Below are positions 31,560 to 40,216 of a stretch of DNA of 64,000 nucleotides, in pieces; the first letter of the stretch is position 1; each line of letters begins with the position of its first letter. Location: the NCBI GenBank assembly GCA_015183035.1, contig JACZZP010000018.1, positions 1,488,001 through 1,552,000 on the forward strand, read 5' to 3'. The notes beneath the pieces were generated by a model, which saw only the letters and a list, made by a program, of their open reading frames with translations, had not been told where the DNA came from and made no database searches. The DNA comes from Meloidogyne chitwoodi (taxonomy: Eukaryota; Nematoda; Chromadorea; Rhabditida; Meloidogynidae). Position numbers and translations under genes: made by a program.

Positions 31560-32017
31560 ATAAATATGTATTATTTAAATAGCAACACAAAAAATAGAGT
31601 TTTTTGTCAATTAGACTTTTATTTTACTCTAAAATTTGATTGGACTTATAAAATGGACAAGGGCACCGTTTCTCTCTTAAAAATTTAATTTTAAATTAAA
31701 TTTAAGGAGGTAATGAAGGCAAAAAAGAAGAAGAAAATATTTAATTTGGCAAATATTCTTTCTCCTTTTTGTCTTCTTTCCTTCCGTTTTTATTCACTCT
31801 AACGTTCAACGTCTAATTTTTTGCTCAAATTTTTTTTTAATTTATTTTAATAAATTCAATTTAAGTGTCATAAATCAATTTTATTCACGTGCAAAATTAT
31901 AAAGCTTTATCGATTTTATTTTATTAATTAAAAATTTTTTTTAATTTTTTAAATTTAATAAAAATTAAAAAAAATGTTTGAGGTTTTTAAAGATTAAAAT
32001 AAATTAATTAAAAACAT
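31560..32017. other. Upstream flank of gene D
   Basis: Non-coding. Homologous blocks also occur upstream of genes A (8160-8500), B (21140-21250 plus 23998-24200) and C (28150-28620), with shared words GGCAAATATTC, TTTTTATT, ACGTTCAACG, TTCACGTG and GAGGTTTTTAAAG in the same order. A TGCCCTT motif lies at 31659-31665 (minus strand). Confidence 0.5.
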
Positions 32018-32092
32018 TTGGAATCAGTGGCACTCGAACTCATCCCCTTTTTAAATAGTCGAAAGCTTTACCAACTTGACTACGCTAACACA
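32018..32092 (-). repeat. tRNA-like sequence, second family
   Basis: The minus strand reads TAGCGTAGTCAAGTTGGTAAAG and GAGTTCGAGTGCC, as in the copy at 24222-24302. It follows the GAGGTTTTTAAAG block of the duplicated unit. Confidence 0.45.
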
Positions 32093-32339
32093 AACTAAAC
32101 AACTTTAAATAAACTTTTTAATATTATTATTATTATTATTAATTTCTGTCATAACTTTTTCTCTATTTTTTATTGAAATTTAAATCTAAAAAATCATCAA
32201 AAAGGTCTCTAAAATATATTTGTGGAATATTTAACTTTTTTTATTTTTAAATTCTCTCAACCTTTTGTCATAAACGGAAAATATGTCAGTGAAGAAACGT
32301 TAAAAGAAATTACAAGATTTTTTGTTTTTGATGGTCTCC

Positions 32340-32613
32340 TATACTAAAAAGCTGTCGGGGCAAATCACAGTCCGACCAAAACACCATTTAAAAAATATTT
32401 TGTTTCATTTTGAGTGTTAGTAAACATATTTTTCTTAAAACTTAAAACATCTTATAAAAACATTAAAAAATACCGAATAAACGCGTTTATTTTAATTTAA
32501 AACATAATAAATCACTTAAAATTAAAATATTTTTTAAATGGTGTTTTGTCTTTATTGTATTTTGGAAGACTGTGTTTTGCCCCTTACGCTAAAAGAACAG
32601 CCAAAATGTTTAA
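32340..32613. repeat. Foldback element between genes D and E
   Basis: The arms CAAAACACCATTTAAAAAATATTTT (about 32380) and its reverse complement (about 32525-32550), plus GGGGCAAATCACAGTC against GACTGTGTTTTGCCCC, show an inverted repeat about 270 bp long. The 3' end (AGAACAGCCAAA) resembles the end of 24714-25339. No target duplication was identified. Confidence 0.55.
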
Positions 32614-32972
32614 GACTTGTTCGTTTTAAAATTAATATTAATTTTTCATTTTTTAAATTTTTATTCTACAATCTAATAATAAAAGTGTAAAATTAACAAA
32701 ATAATAAAGAGACATTTTTACAATTTAAAATAAAAAAATAAATTTTAAAAAAATAAATAAAGCCCAATGGGTTGGTCAGTTTCTTCTGTTAAAAAATTGA
32801 AAAAAAAAAAAGAAAGAAAGAAAAACCGAAAAATTCGTCAATAGCGACCAATTTGGGCTCTAGAAATAAATTACATTTACATAAATACTTTTATAAAATA
32901 AATTTTTAAATAAAAAAAACAAACAATTTTAAAAAAATATTTTACATTTTTTTTTACATTTTCTCAAATATT

Positions 32973-34503
32973 TTAGACAAAAATATTAAATGTTTTTATA
33001 AATGATTCACAATCTTGTTTGAATATTTTATGTTTTTCACAAAATTCTTTTGCTTCTAAAATTTCATCATATAAGCCTTGTTCCTTCAATAAATCAAGTA
33101 AATTTTGACTCATTATCTAAATTAATTAATATTTTTATTTAAATAAAAACAATAAACAAGAGAATTTAAATAAGGACACTTTAAAAATATACTACTGAAA
33201 TAGGTCAGTTCAGTACCGCAATTTCAATTAAATTACACACAGCCATTTCAGTACTATATTCTTTTCTTATTTTTTTAAATTAATTTTTTACCTCTTTTAA
33301 TTTATATTTTCAATTTTAGTATGGATAATTAAGAAAATATTTATAAAAATTTTTGAAAAGAATGGTACTGAAATGGCCCTATTTGTCTGGTACTGAAATG
33401 GCCCTATTTGTCTAGTATTGAAATTTTCCTTTCCGCTAGAAGGACATCCTCTGGTCTATCGGGGTGTCCTTATAATTAGAGTAGGAAAAGCCGAGACCGA
33501 GAGTCTCGGCCTATTCCATGGATCGGTTTTTCAGTCTAGGAACCGTGCAGATACCGAGAAATGGGCCAAAACTCTCAGTATCGGTCTCAGCTCAAAATGT
33601 TGGTATCGGTCTCAGTATTGGGTTTTTGAGTATCGGTTTTTCCTACTCTAATTATAATGGGGTATTTAAATATAATTTTGTTCCAATTTTATGCCCAAGT
33701 TGATGCTAAAATAAAAAATTTTTTTAATTATAAGTTTACCTTTAAATGATCGTCTTTTTTAGCAGTACCTCTGATCTTTCCACTTTTACTAGTCGAAAAT
33801 AGTTTTCTTTGTTTTTCATTTAAAATATTTAACTCTTCAAAATTAATTGATTTAATCTTTTCATCAATATTTGATATAAATTTTTTTATTTTATTTAACT
33901 CTTCTATTTGTTTTGTACAATCTGAGTTATAAATAATATTTATTTTAATTAATTTAAATAAAAATAAAAGGTTTATAACTCTGCGGTAAAGGTCGTTTCA
34001 GAGTCGGCCGATTCAGAGTAACTCATTTAACTTTTTTCATTATAAACCTTTTCAAATAATTTTTATGTCATTCGAAAGAGCTCGAAAAGTGGAGTCTTTT
34101 CACTTATTTGACCGATCAGATCAGTTTATTTTAAAAAAAGTTACGCCCGAAAAACACAAAAATCAAGATTTTCCACTTTTATGCGTTATTTTTTGTTGAG
34201 TGATCTGATTGGATCGGTCCAATTGGTTAAATTTATTCGCTTATCGGATGCTTTCGATTAATAAAAGAACTGTCCTGAAATTCGAAGTTTCGACTCAGTC
34301 CTGGTTTTAATACCTTATAAAAAAATTTTTTTATATTTCCAACCTTTATTTGACAAATTGTTCTCCAAATCACAGTTCATTAATTTATTTCCTTTTATTT
34401 CTTTTCTAATATCTTCCCTAGAATCCGCCAAAATGCGCAATATCAAAAACAGAAAAAATTGAAAAATAAAATAATTAAACAATTTATTTTTCAAAATTTT
34501 CAT
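32973..34503 (-). CDS. Array protein E: short, diverged member
   Basis: Exon 1 (34503 to about 34347) has a signal sequence with the family's MKIL start and a hydrophobic FFLFLILRIL core. Exon 2 (about 33926-33740) is helical and charged (QIEELNKIKKFISN, INFEELNILNEKQRKL). Exon 3 (33116-32973) has LLDLLKEQGLYDEILEAKEFCE, then FKQDCESFIK, and stops soon after. It keeps both cysteines but lacks the G-I-x-F-I-K motif and the C-terminal tail, so it is truncated compared with A, C and D. The exon 1-2 junction is approximate. Intron 1 holds the repeat related to 19680-20040. TGCCCTT lies at 34647-34653, about 145 bp upstream. It could be functional or decaying. Confidence 0.55.
33188..33400. repeat. 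Foldback repeat with GTACTGAAATGG words in gene E intron 2
   Basis: ACTGAAATAGGTCAGTTCAGTAC on the left pairs with copies of GGTACTGAAATGGCCCTATTTG on the right. The right-hand unit is tandemly repeated (about 33363-33412). It is non-coding, probably a decayed small DNA element. Confidence 0.5.
33473..33660. mobile_element. Foldback MITE in gene E intron 2
   Basis: The ends TTATAATTAGAGTAGGAAAA and TTTTTCCTACTCTAATTATAA are inverted repeats. The interior has CCGAGACCGAGAGTCTCGGC and related palindromes. No separate target duplication can be told from the palindromic ends. Confidence 0.65.
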
Positions 34504-34689
34504 TTTTTTTTCTTCTAAAATTAAATTAAAATTTTAATTTTTTAAAGTTTTAATTTATTTAAAAATTAAAAAAAAATTTTTTATTTAAATTAATTTTAAT
34601 AAAATAGTTGAGTGAAGAAGGGCATTGTTAAAGATTTTTAATTTCTTGCCCTTTTGTTTGTCTTCTTTTTTAAAATTAATTTTCACATG

Positions 34690-34985
34690 TCTAAGATTCA
34701 TTTAAAGAGAAAAAGCATATGACATCCCATGACCTTCCCTCGTGTCCAGACATTTCGTCAAACAAAATTGCACGCGACATTTCGTCCCAACGGCAAAAAA
34801 TCGTGATCTCGGGTAAACGAAATGTAGGTTTTTTGGCGAAATGTCGTGCAATTTTGTTTGACGAAATGTACAGGTCCTCCCCTTCCATTCATCTACACAT
34901 GAAAGAAGAGACTCTCTAAATGGCCATTTTGTAGCAGAACGGACATTTACTCCCTGACTTTTTCTCTGACGGTAAAAAATGTTCA
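34690..34985. repeat. Hairpin repeat with AAATGTCG words upstream of gene E
   Basis: ACATTTCGTCAAACAAAATTG is followed about 110 bases later by its reverse complement (34848-34868). The loop contains CTCGGGTAAACGAAATGTAG. A related segment lies at 56030-56120. The overlapping frames on both strands come from this symmetry and are not genes. Confidence 0.55.
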
Positions 34986-35163
34986 ATAATTGATGGTAAA
35001 ATAATAAAGTTTAATAAATATATCAAAGGTTTTCGGTTATATAAATTTGAGGGAAAATAGAATGGAAAAAAGGTCTAATTGCGCGTTAAATTAGTGGAGG
35101 TTGTTTTTTGACAAAATTTATTTTTATCAAATTTTATCAAATTAATTAAATAATACTATTAAA

Positions 35164-35330
35164 TAGGATTCGTCCCCGTTAAATTAGGAGGACTTTAACG
35201 AAGAACGGGGACGAGAAAGTTTGTCGGGGAAGAACGAAAACGGGGAGAGATAATCAATTACCGGGGACAGTGACCCTTTTGTGGTTTTTTGAGTCAAAAG
35301 CCCAACGGGGGAACGGGGACAAAATCTAAA
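35164..35330. repeat. Repeat of the GATTCGTCCCC family
   Basis: It shares ordered words (TTCGTCYCC, CGGGGACGAGAAA, TTTTTTGAGTCAAAAG) with 27248-27410. It lies downstream of gene F. Non-coding. Confidence 0.5.
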
Positions 35331-35800
35331 TTACTATAAAAATGTTAAAGTTAAACAATTCATGTAAATATCTATTAAATTATCTCTTTAATTTTTTTCT
35401 ATTCATTTTGTACTAATTGTTCATATCCTTTCGGTGTATTTGACTTTTTAAAAAGTTTACTCAACCTTTTTGATTTTTTAATTAAATTATTTTTAAATCG
35501 TTCAATTATCGATTTTTCCTTTAATTTTATTTCTTTTTCCCAGTCAATAAAAAATTTCTATAAATTTTGAAAAATATTAAAAATACCCTAAAAAACTGTT
35601 TTTACCTTAATTCTTTCTTCTTCCAAACTTTCATTATTTATTCCACTTTCTACCACAGATTTAATGCCAAAATCTTCAAAAATCTTTTCTAATTCTCTAC
35701 AATCTAAAGAATATTTATATCTTACTGATTCATTAACTCTAAATATTTTATCAATATTATCACAAATTTCCTTTGCTTCCAAAATATTTTTAAAATCACG

Positions 35801-36176
35801 TGTAATATCTAAAGTAAATTAAAAAGAAATATAAGTGATTTTGTATGTTTTCTCTAATTTTAATTGCATTATAGACCCCATCACTTATTATTATTTCTCC
35901 CTTTCCTTATAAACCCCATCTCCTCCTTTTAAGACTTTTTCTTCGCATTCAGTTGTTTTTAATAAAATTAAAGAGTTGGCTCTGAGTGAGCAAAAATAAA
36001 AGTATTCTCTATTTCTTTATTTTTGGTAAACAGCTTTAATTGATTGGAGTTTTTGCTTTATTGGGTTTTGTTGAACTTAAACTAAATATTGACTCCGGAG
36101 TTTATTGACTTCAATTAATAAGCTTATTAGTATTGAGGAATCTTTATTTTATTATTTAAATAGAGAATTTATTACT
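35801..36176 (+). repeat. 5' LTR of the element in gene F
   Basis: It starts TGTAATATCT and ends GAATTTATTACT. It contains a possible promoter/poly-A region (CCTTATAAACCCC and AATAAAATTAAAG). It is the same length as the 3' LTR. Confidence 0.9.
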
Positions 36177-36514
36177 TGGCGCTCCTGAGGATGAGGCTGT
36201 GTGACTTCGTTTTAAAGAAATATTTAAAAGAAGAACTTGACTGTTGAGATTGTTGGCCCTCTGTGGACCAGAATCGATTTTGATTTTAAAGAAAGTTATT
36301 CCCCGGTGGGATAAATTCTTTTGGACTTTTTGAAAAAGATTTTTTGAATTTGGATTTTAAGAAGTTTTAAGTTAAACGAAATAGAAGAATTTTTTTTAAA
36401 GAAAAAGCAACCAAAGGAGAAAAAAATTTAAATTACACCCGGTGTGTAAATTAAAAGAAAGTCTACAAATCAGAATTTTAGCCTCGGTGGATAAAATTTT
36501 GAAAATCAATTCGA

Positions 36515-38110
36515 ATGAAGGGACACAACAAAGAAGAGAAAAAGGCAAAACATTCAAAAACAGACGCCAACTTTGGGAAAATGCAAGAAAAATCAATGGA
36601 AAACGCGCAGACTCATCAAGAAGTTAACCAATTTTTCCCACAACAAATGGCTTTCTACCCAATGATGAACTATCCAGCAATCAATTCTTTTGGTCAACAT
36701 GTTTATCAATGGCAATTCTACTATGGACACAATGGCAATATGCAAAACCCTTATGTCATGCACCCTTATCAGGTCAACCAATCAATGAATCTCCCTGCCC
36801 AAAATGAAAACCAAATGCAGGAGAATGAAATTGATCAGCTAATTTTGAACACAATTCCAGAACTATCCGGACAAGAAGAAAAAATTGGGATCCTGAAATT
36901 CTTCAAGAAATTCACCCTCATTTCGGACGAATGGCCTGAAGAAAAGAAAATCATGGCTTTGGAATCAAAATTACTGGGGAAGGCAGAAAAGGCTTTCTAT
37001 GTTTCAATCGAATGTGAGCCCTACAATTACCAATCAATTAGGCGCTCTATTCTAAACCAGCTTGGCTGCGAGCAACCTTGTGAACACCGTCCAAAAGAAT
37101 ACCAAAAGCAACAAATGAAAACTAATCCTGAAAAGAAAAACAATTGCCAAACTCTAGAGAATAAACCCAAAATTGAAAAAATTGGAATTCAAGAAAAAAT
37201 TTTTAAATCCTGCGAAAAGAAACCAGAACAAGAAAAAGTTAAAATAACAATGGGACCACCACCCGGATTTGAAATTGTACCGCCTCCAGGATTTGAAAGA
37301 ATTGCACCATTGCTAGAAGAAAAGAATCAAATGGGAATTATTCAAGGTAAGGCAACTTTATCAGAGGATTATGGACTTTTCCAGTTAAATGAATTGCCAA
37401 AAGAAAAACAAAAAGAATATTTGGAAAAGGAAAGTTTTGAAATAAAAGAATTGGAAAAAGAAAAGGATAATGCAGATTTTAAACTTTTTGGTGAATCTAA
37501 TGCTGAAAATAATGAAATTGTTCATGCTTCTGTCAATTCTTTGAATGGCTCTGGCCAAGACTCTCATCTTTTGGTTGTTCCTACAGACCCTGTTGCCTAT
37601 GCTGAATTTGGTATAACTAGTAAATCAAAAAAGGAAATTTATATGGAAAAAGCTGAGCAAGAGGTGTGTCATCAAGGAAGGCTTAAAAGAAAGAAAATTG
37701 AAAAGGATTTGGAAGGGAAAAATTGTAAGAAAAAGAGAGAAGAAGATTGTTTAGGAAAAGTTTTAAAGGAAAGAAAGAATGGGAAAAAGGAAAAGAAGGT
37801 TGAGGCTTTTGGAAGTAAGGCAATTGAAGACATTTGCGCACCAAGGTTCGAGCTTACTCCAGTTGCTATTGATCGAAAAAGGTTGGAACAAGGTCTAATA
37901 AAGGAAAAGAAAATGTTGGAAGGAAAAGAAAGGGAAAATCAAGGGACGATTTTCAAAGGAGCTCAGGGGATGGATGAATGTGGTTGGATGGCAAAGAATG
38001 AAAGAGAGAATGAAGGGAAAGAAAAAATTCTTAAAAGAGTTTTGGAAATAAAAATTGAATTTGACTGGAAGAAAAGAAAGAAAAAAGGACTGAATGGAAG
38101 GAAAGGATAA
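36515..38110 (+). CDS. Gag-like protein of the non-autonomous LTR element
   Basis: 531 residues. The N-terminal third is Gln/Asn/Met/Tyr-rich (AINSFGQHVYQWQFYYG). Residues about 108-170 look like a compact gag-type helical region (LSGQEEKIGILKFFKKF, ALESKLLGKAEKAFYVS). A doubled PPPGFE motif at about 248-262 and a long Lys/Glu-rich tail follow. There is no zinc knuckle and no enzymatic domain. The first Met at 36515 was chosen; the frame overlaps an out-of-frame 61-codon ORF at 36442. Assignment as gag rests on position between LTRs and general composition. Confidence 0.6.
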   Translation: MKGHNKEEKKAKHSKTDANFGKMQEKSMENAQTHQEVNQFFPQQMAFYPMMNYPAINSFGQHVYQWQFYYGHNGNMQNPYVMHPYQVNQSMNLPAQNENQMQENEIDQLILNTIPELSGQEEKIGILKFFKKFTLISDEWPEEKKIMALESKLLGKAEKAFYVSIECEPYNYQSIRRSILNQLGCEQPCEHRPKEYQKQQMKTNPEKKNNCQTLENKPKIEKIGIQEKIFKSCEKKPEQEKVKITMGPPPGFEIVPPPGFERIAPLLEEKNQMGIIQGKATLSEDYGLFQLNELPKEKQKEYLEKESFEIKELEKEKDNADFKLFGESNAENNEIVHASVNSLNGSGQDSHLLVVPTDPVAYAEFGITSKSKKEIYMEKAEQEVCHQGRLKRKKIEKDLEGKNCKKKREEDCLGKVLKERKNGKKEKKVEAFGSKAIEDICAPRFELTPVAIDRKRLEQGLIKEKKMLEGKERENQGTIFKGAQGMDECGWMAKNERENEGKEKILKRVLEIKIEFDWKKRKKKGLNGRKG

Positions 38111-38316
38111 CGAGCCGGTCTCGATTATCCAACACAAATGACACCAATTGACATAATCTTAGGCACCCCACTCCACCAAAAGAGAAAACAGAAGCAAATT
38201 TTTGAAGTCACTGCAGCCTCGCCACCCAAAACCTTTCCGGAAAACAGGCCGAATGGAGAAAGAAAGAGACCATCGGAACGGAAGGCACGGGACGCCTTCA
38301 TTTGAAGTGCGTGGGA

Positions 38317-38692
38317 TGTAATATCTAAAGTAAATTAAAAAGAAATATAAGTGATTTTGTATGTTTTCTCTAATTTTAATTGCATTATAGACCCCATCAC
38401 TTATTATTATTTCTCCCTTTCCTTATAAACCCCATCTCCTCCTTTTAAGACTTTTTCTTCGCATTCAGTTGTTTTTAATAAAATTAAAGAGTTGGCTCTG
38501 AGTGAGCAAAAATAAAAGTATTCTCTATTTCTTTATTTTTGGTAAACAGCTTTAATTGATTGGAGTTTTTGCTTTATTGGGTTTTGTTGAACTTAAACTA
38601 AATATTGACTCCGGAGTTTATTGACTTCAATTAATAAGCTTATTAGCATTGAGGAATCTTTATTTTATTATTTAAATAGAGAATTTATTACT
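38317..38692 (+). repeat. 3' LTR of the element in gene F
   Basis: Full-length match to 35801-36176 with a single visible difference. It is followed by CACG and then by gene F coding sequence. Confidence 0.9.
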
Positions 38693-38817
38693 CACGCAAA
38701 CATAAATGTTGCCCTTCTTCCTTAAATTTATTAATTAAATAAAATTTGTTTAAGCTTAATTTATTAATTTTTAATCATTTTTTGCTTTATTATTAAATAA
38801 AATATAAAAAGAAAATA

Positions 38818-38893
38818 ATTTCTCCCAGTGGGGTTCGAACCTTCGACCTTCCTCCCCAGAAATCAAGAAGACAACCAACTACGCCAACACATT
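38818..38893 (-). repeat. tRNA-like sequence, first family
   Basis: The minus strand reads TTGGCGTAGTTGGTTGTCTT, then GAAGGTTCGAACCCCACTGG. It is closely similar to copies at 46795, 50023 and 50518. It lies in an intron of gene F. Confidence 0.5.
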
Positions 38894-39326
38894 TCTCTAT
38901 TAGTTTTAAATAAATATTTGTTAGGAAGATAGTTTAATTTTTTAAATTTAAAATATTTTTTTGAGTTGTTTAAAAAACCTTTAATTTTTAAATATTTTAA
39001 GGTAATTTTTAATTGGTTTTAATTTTTAAATATTTTTAAAAAATTTAAAAAATAAACCTTTAAATAAAGTCGATAAAATCTTTTAAAAATTTCTAATCTT
39101 TTAGCACTTTTATAATAATTTAGAATATTTGCGTCCGTTTTTTTAATAAATTCAAAATATTCTTTAAGCATATTTTGATTATTCGACGTTGAAAAATCGT
39201 TTAAAACTTCTTCCAAAAATTTCAATTCTTTTAATTCATTATTTTCAGACTCTTGAGGATTTGCTTAATTAAATTAATTTTATTTACCTAATTACTTTTA
39301 TTTGAAGAAATTTGTTACAAACAATT

Positions 39327-39398
39327 GTGGTGTGGTGGTTAACGCGCCCGACTTTATTTAAAGGGTGATCTAGGTTCGATTCCTTTTGCTGGTTAATT
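39327..39398 (+). repeat. tRNA-like sequence in gene F intron 1
   Basis: GTGTGGTGGTTAACGCGCCC and TCTAGGTTCGATTCC occur at tRNA-like spacing on the plus strand, antisense to gene F. It has the best overall tRNA look of the set, but I could not confirm an acceptor stem. Confidence 0.4.
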
Positions 39399-39644
39399 GG
39401 CTTTTTTGAGTGTTATTTATGGTAAAGAGCTTATTAAATGAACGACAGAAGCCAAAATGTCAATTGGACAAAATGTCATTCGTAACATAAATTCTTTAAA
39501 AAATACTTATTATTCCTGAACTTGATTCGCCTTTTTCTTCAATAAGTCTCTCATACTCTCCTGAAGAATTCACCAAATGTTTAGCAGCAATAATAAAATA
39601 AAAAATTGAAAGGAAAAAATATTTAAAATTTAAAAGTGTCATTT

Positions 39645-40200
39645 TCCAAGGAATAAAAAAATATTTTAATTTTTGAATAAAAATAAGGAAAATTAAAATG
39701 AAATATTTAAAATAAGGACAAGTTTAATAATTAAATGATGAAGAAATTTAGACTAAATAAAAACATTTTTTAGACGATTTCATAAAAAATAAAACTTTAA
39801 AGTGCATTTATATAGTTGATCTTTCGTTGCCTCAACAATGTATTTATATATTTTTTTATTCAAAGATATATCTGAGAGATTTATGTTAAAATAAATAAAA
39901 AGTCTAAAAAATTCAAATTTATCGACTTTAAAAAATTTGTTCAATCACAATTGTATTTTTTTTTGAATAAAAGTGTATCAGTAAATGTCAAATAAAAAAG
40001 AGATTAAATATTTTTGGAATATTTTGTAACAAATTTTAATTATTTTTTAAATAATATTATTTTCCCAACAAATAAATAATGAGTGAATTTAAATAAAAAC
40101 GGGAGTTAAATTAAAAAAATCTCTAATTTTATTTGACAAATTTAAATCTTTAAAAAAAAATTTAATTCTTAAATTTTTTTAAAAGAACTCTTTCAATTCT
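39645..40200. other. Flank between genes F and G
   Basis: AT-rich and non-coding. It should contain gene F's promoter, with a sense-strand TGCACTT at 39800-39806. No repeat or ORF of note. Confidence 0.45.
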
Positions 40201-40216
40201 TTAATTGTTTCTTCTT

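Larger units (their letters stand above)
35797..38696 (+). mobile_element. Non-autonomous LTR retroelement inside gene F
   Basis: LTRs of 376 bp (35801-36176 and 38317-38692) differ at one base that I can see (TTAGTATTG versus TTAGCATTG). The target duplication is CACG, or TCACG if the last LTR base is counted differently (35797-35800 and 38693-38696). A TGGCGCTCCTG primer-site-type sequence begins at 36177. One internal ORF (36515-38110) is gag-like, and no protease, reverse transcriptase or integrase is seen. The orientation is opposite to gene F. LTR near-identity implies a recent insertion. Confidence 0.9.
35399..39642 (-). pseudogene. Array protein F, exon interrupted by an LTR retroelement
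   Basis: A member of the same family with four exons: 39642-39507 (signal peptide MTLLNFKYFFLSIFYFIIA, then Glu/Ser linker), 39263-39058 (helical, with NILNYYKSAKRLEIF), then 38755-35588 split by the element, and about 35569-35399 (WEKEIKLKEK and a Lys-rich end). The split exon reads QHLCLR up to the insertion point and continues DFKNILEAKEICD on the other side with frame intact if the element and one target copy are ignored. It then gives CRELEKIFEDFGIK, the family motif. No other stop or frameshift is seen, so the gene was probably intact until the insertion. An intron holds a tRNA-like sequence. TGCACTT lies on the sense strand about 160 bp upstream (39800-39806). Confidence 0.75.

Noticed and set aside
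34691..34986. Three overlapping 60-94 codon frames on both strands
   Set aside because: Caused by a hairpin repeat with AAATGTCG words; no coding features.
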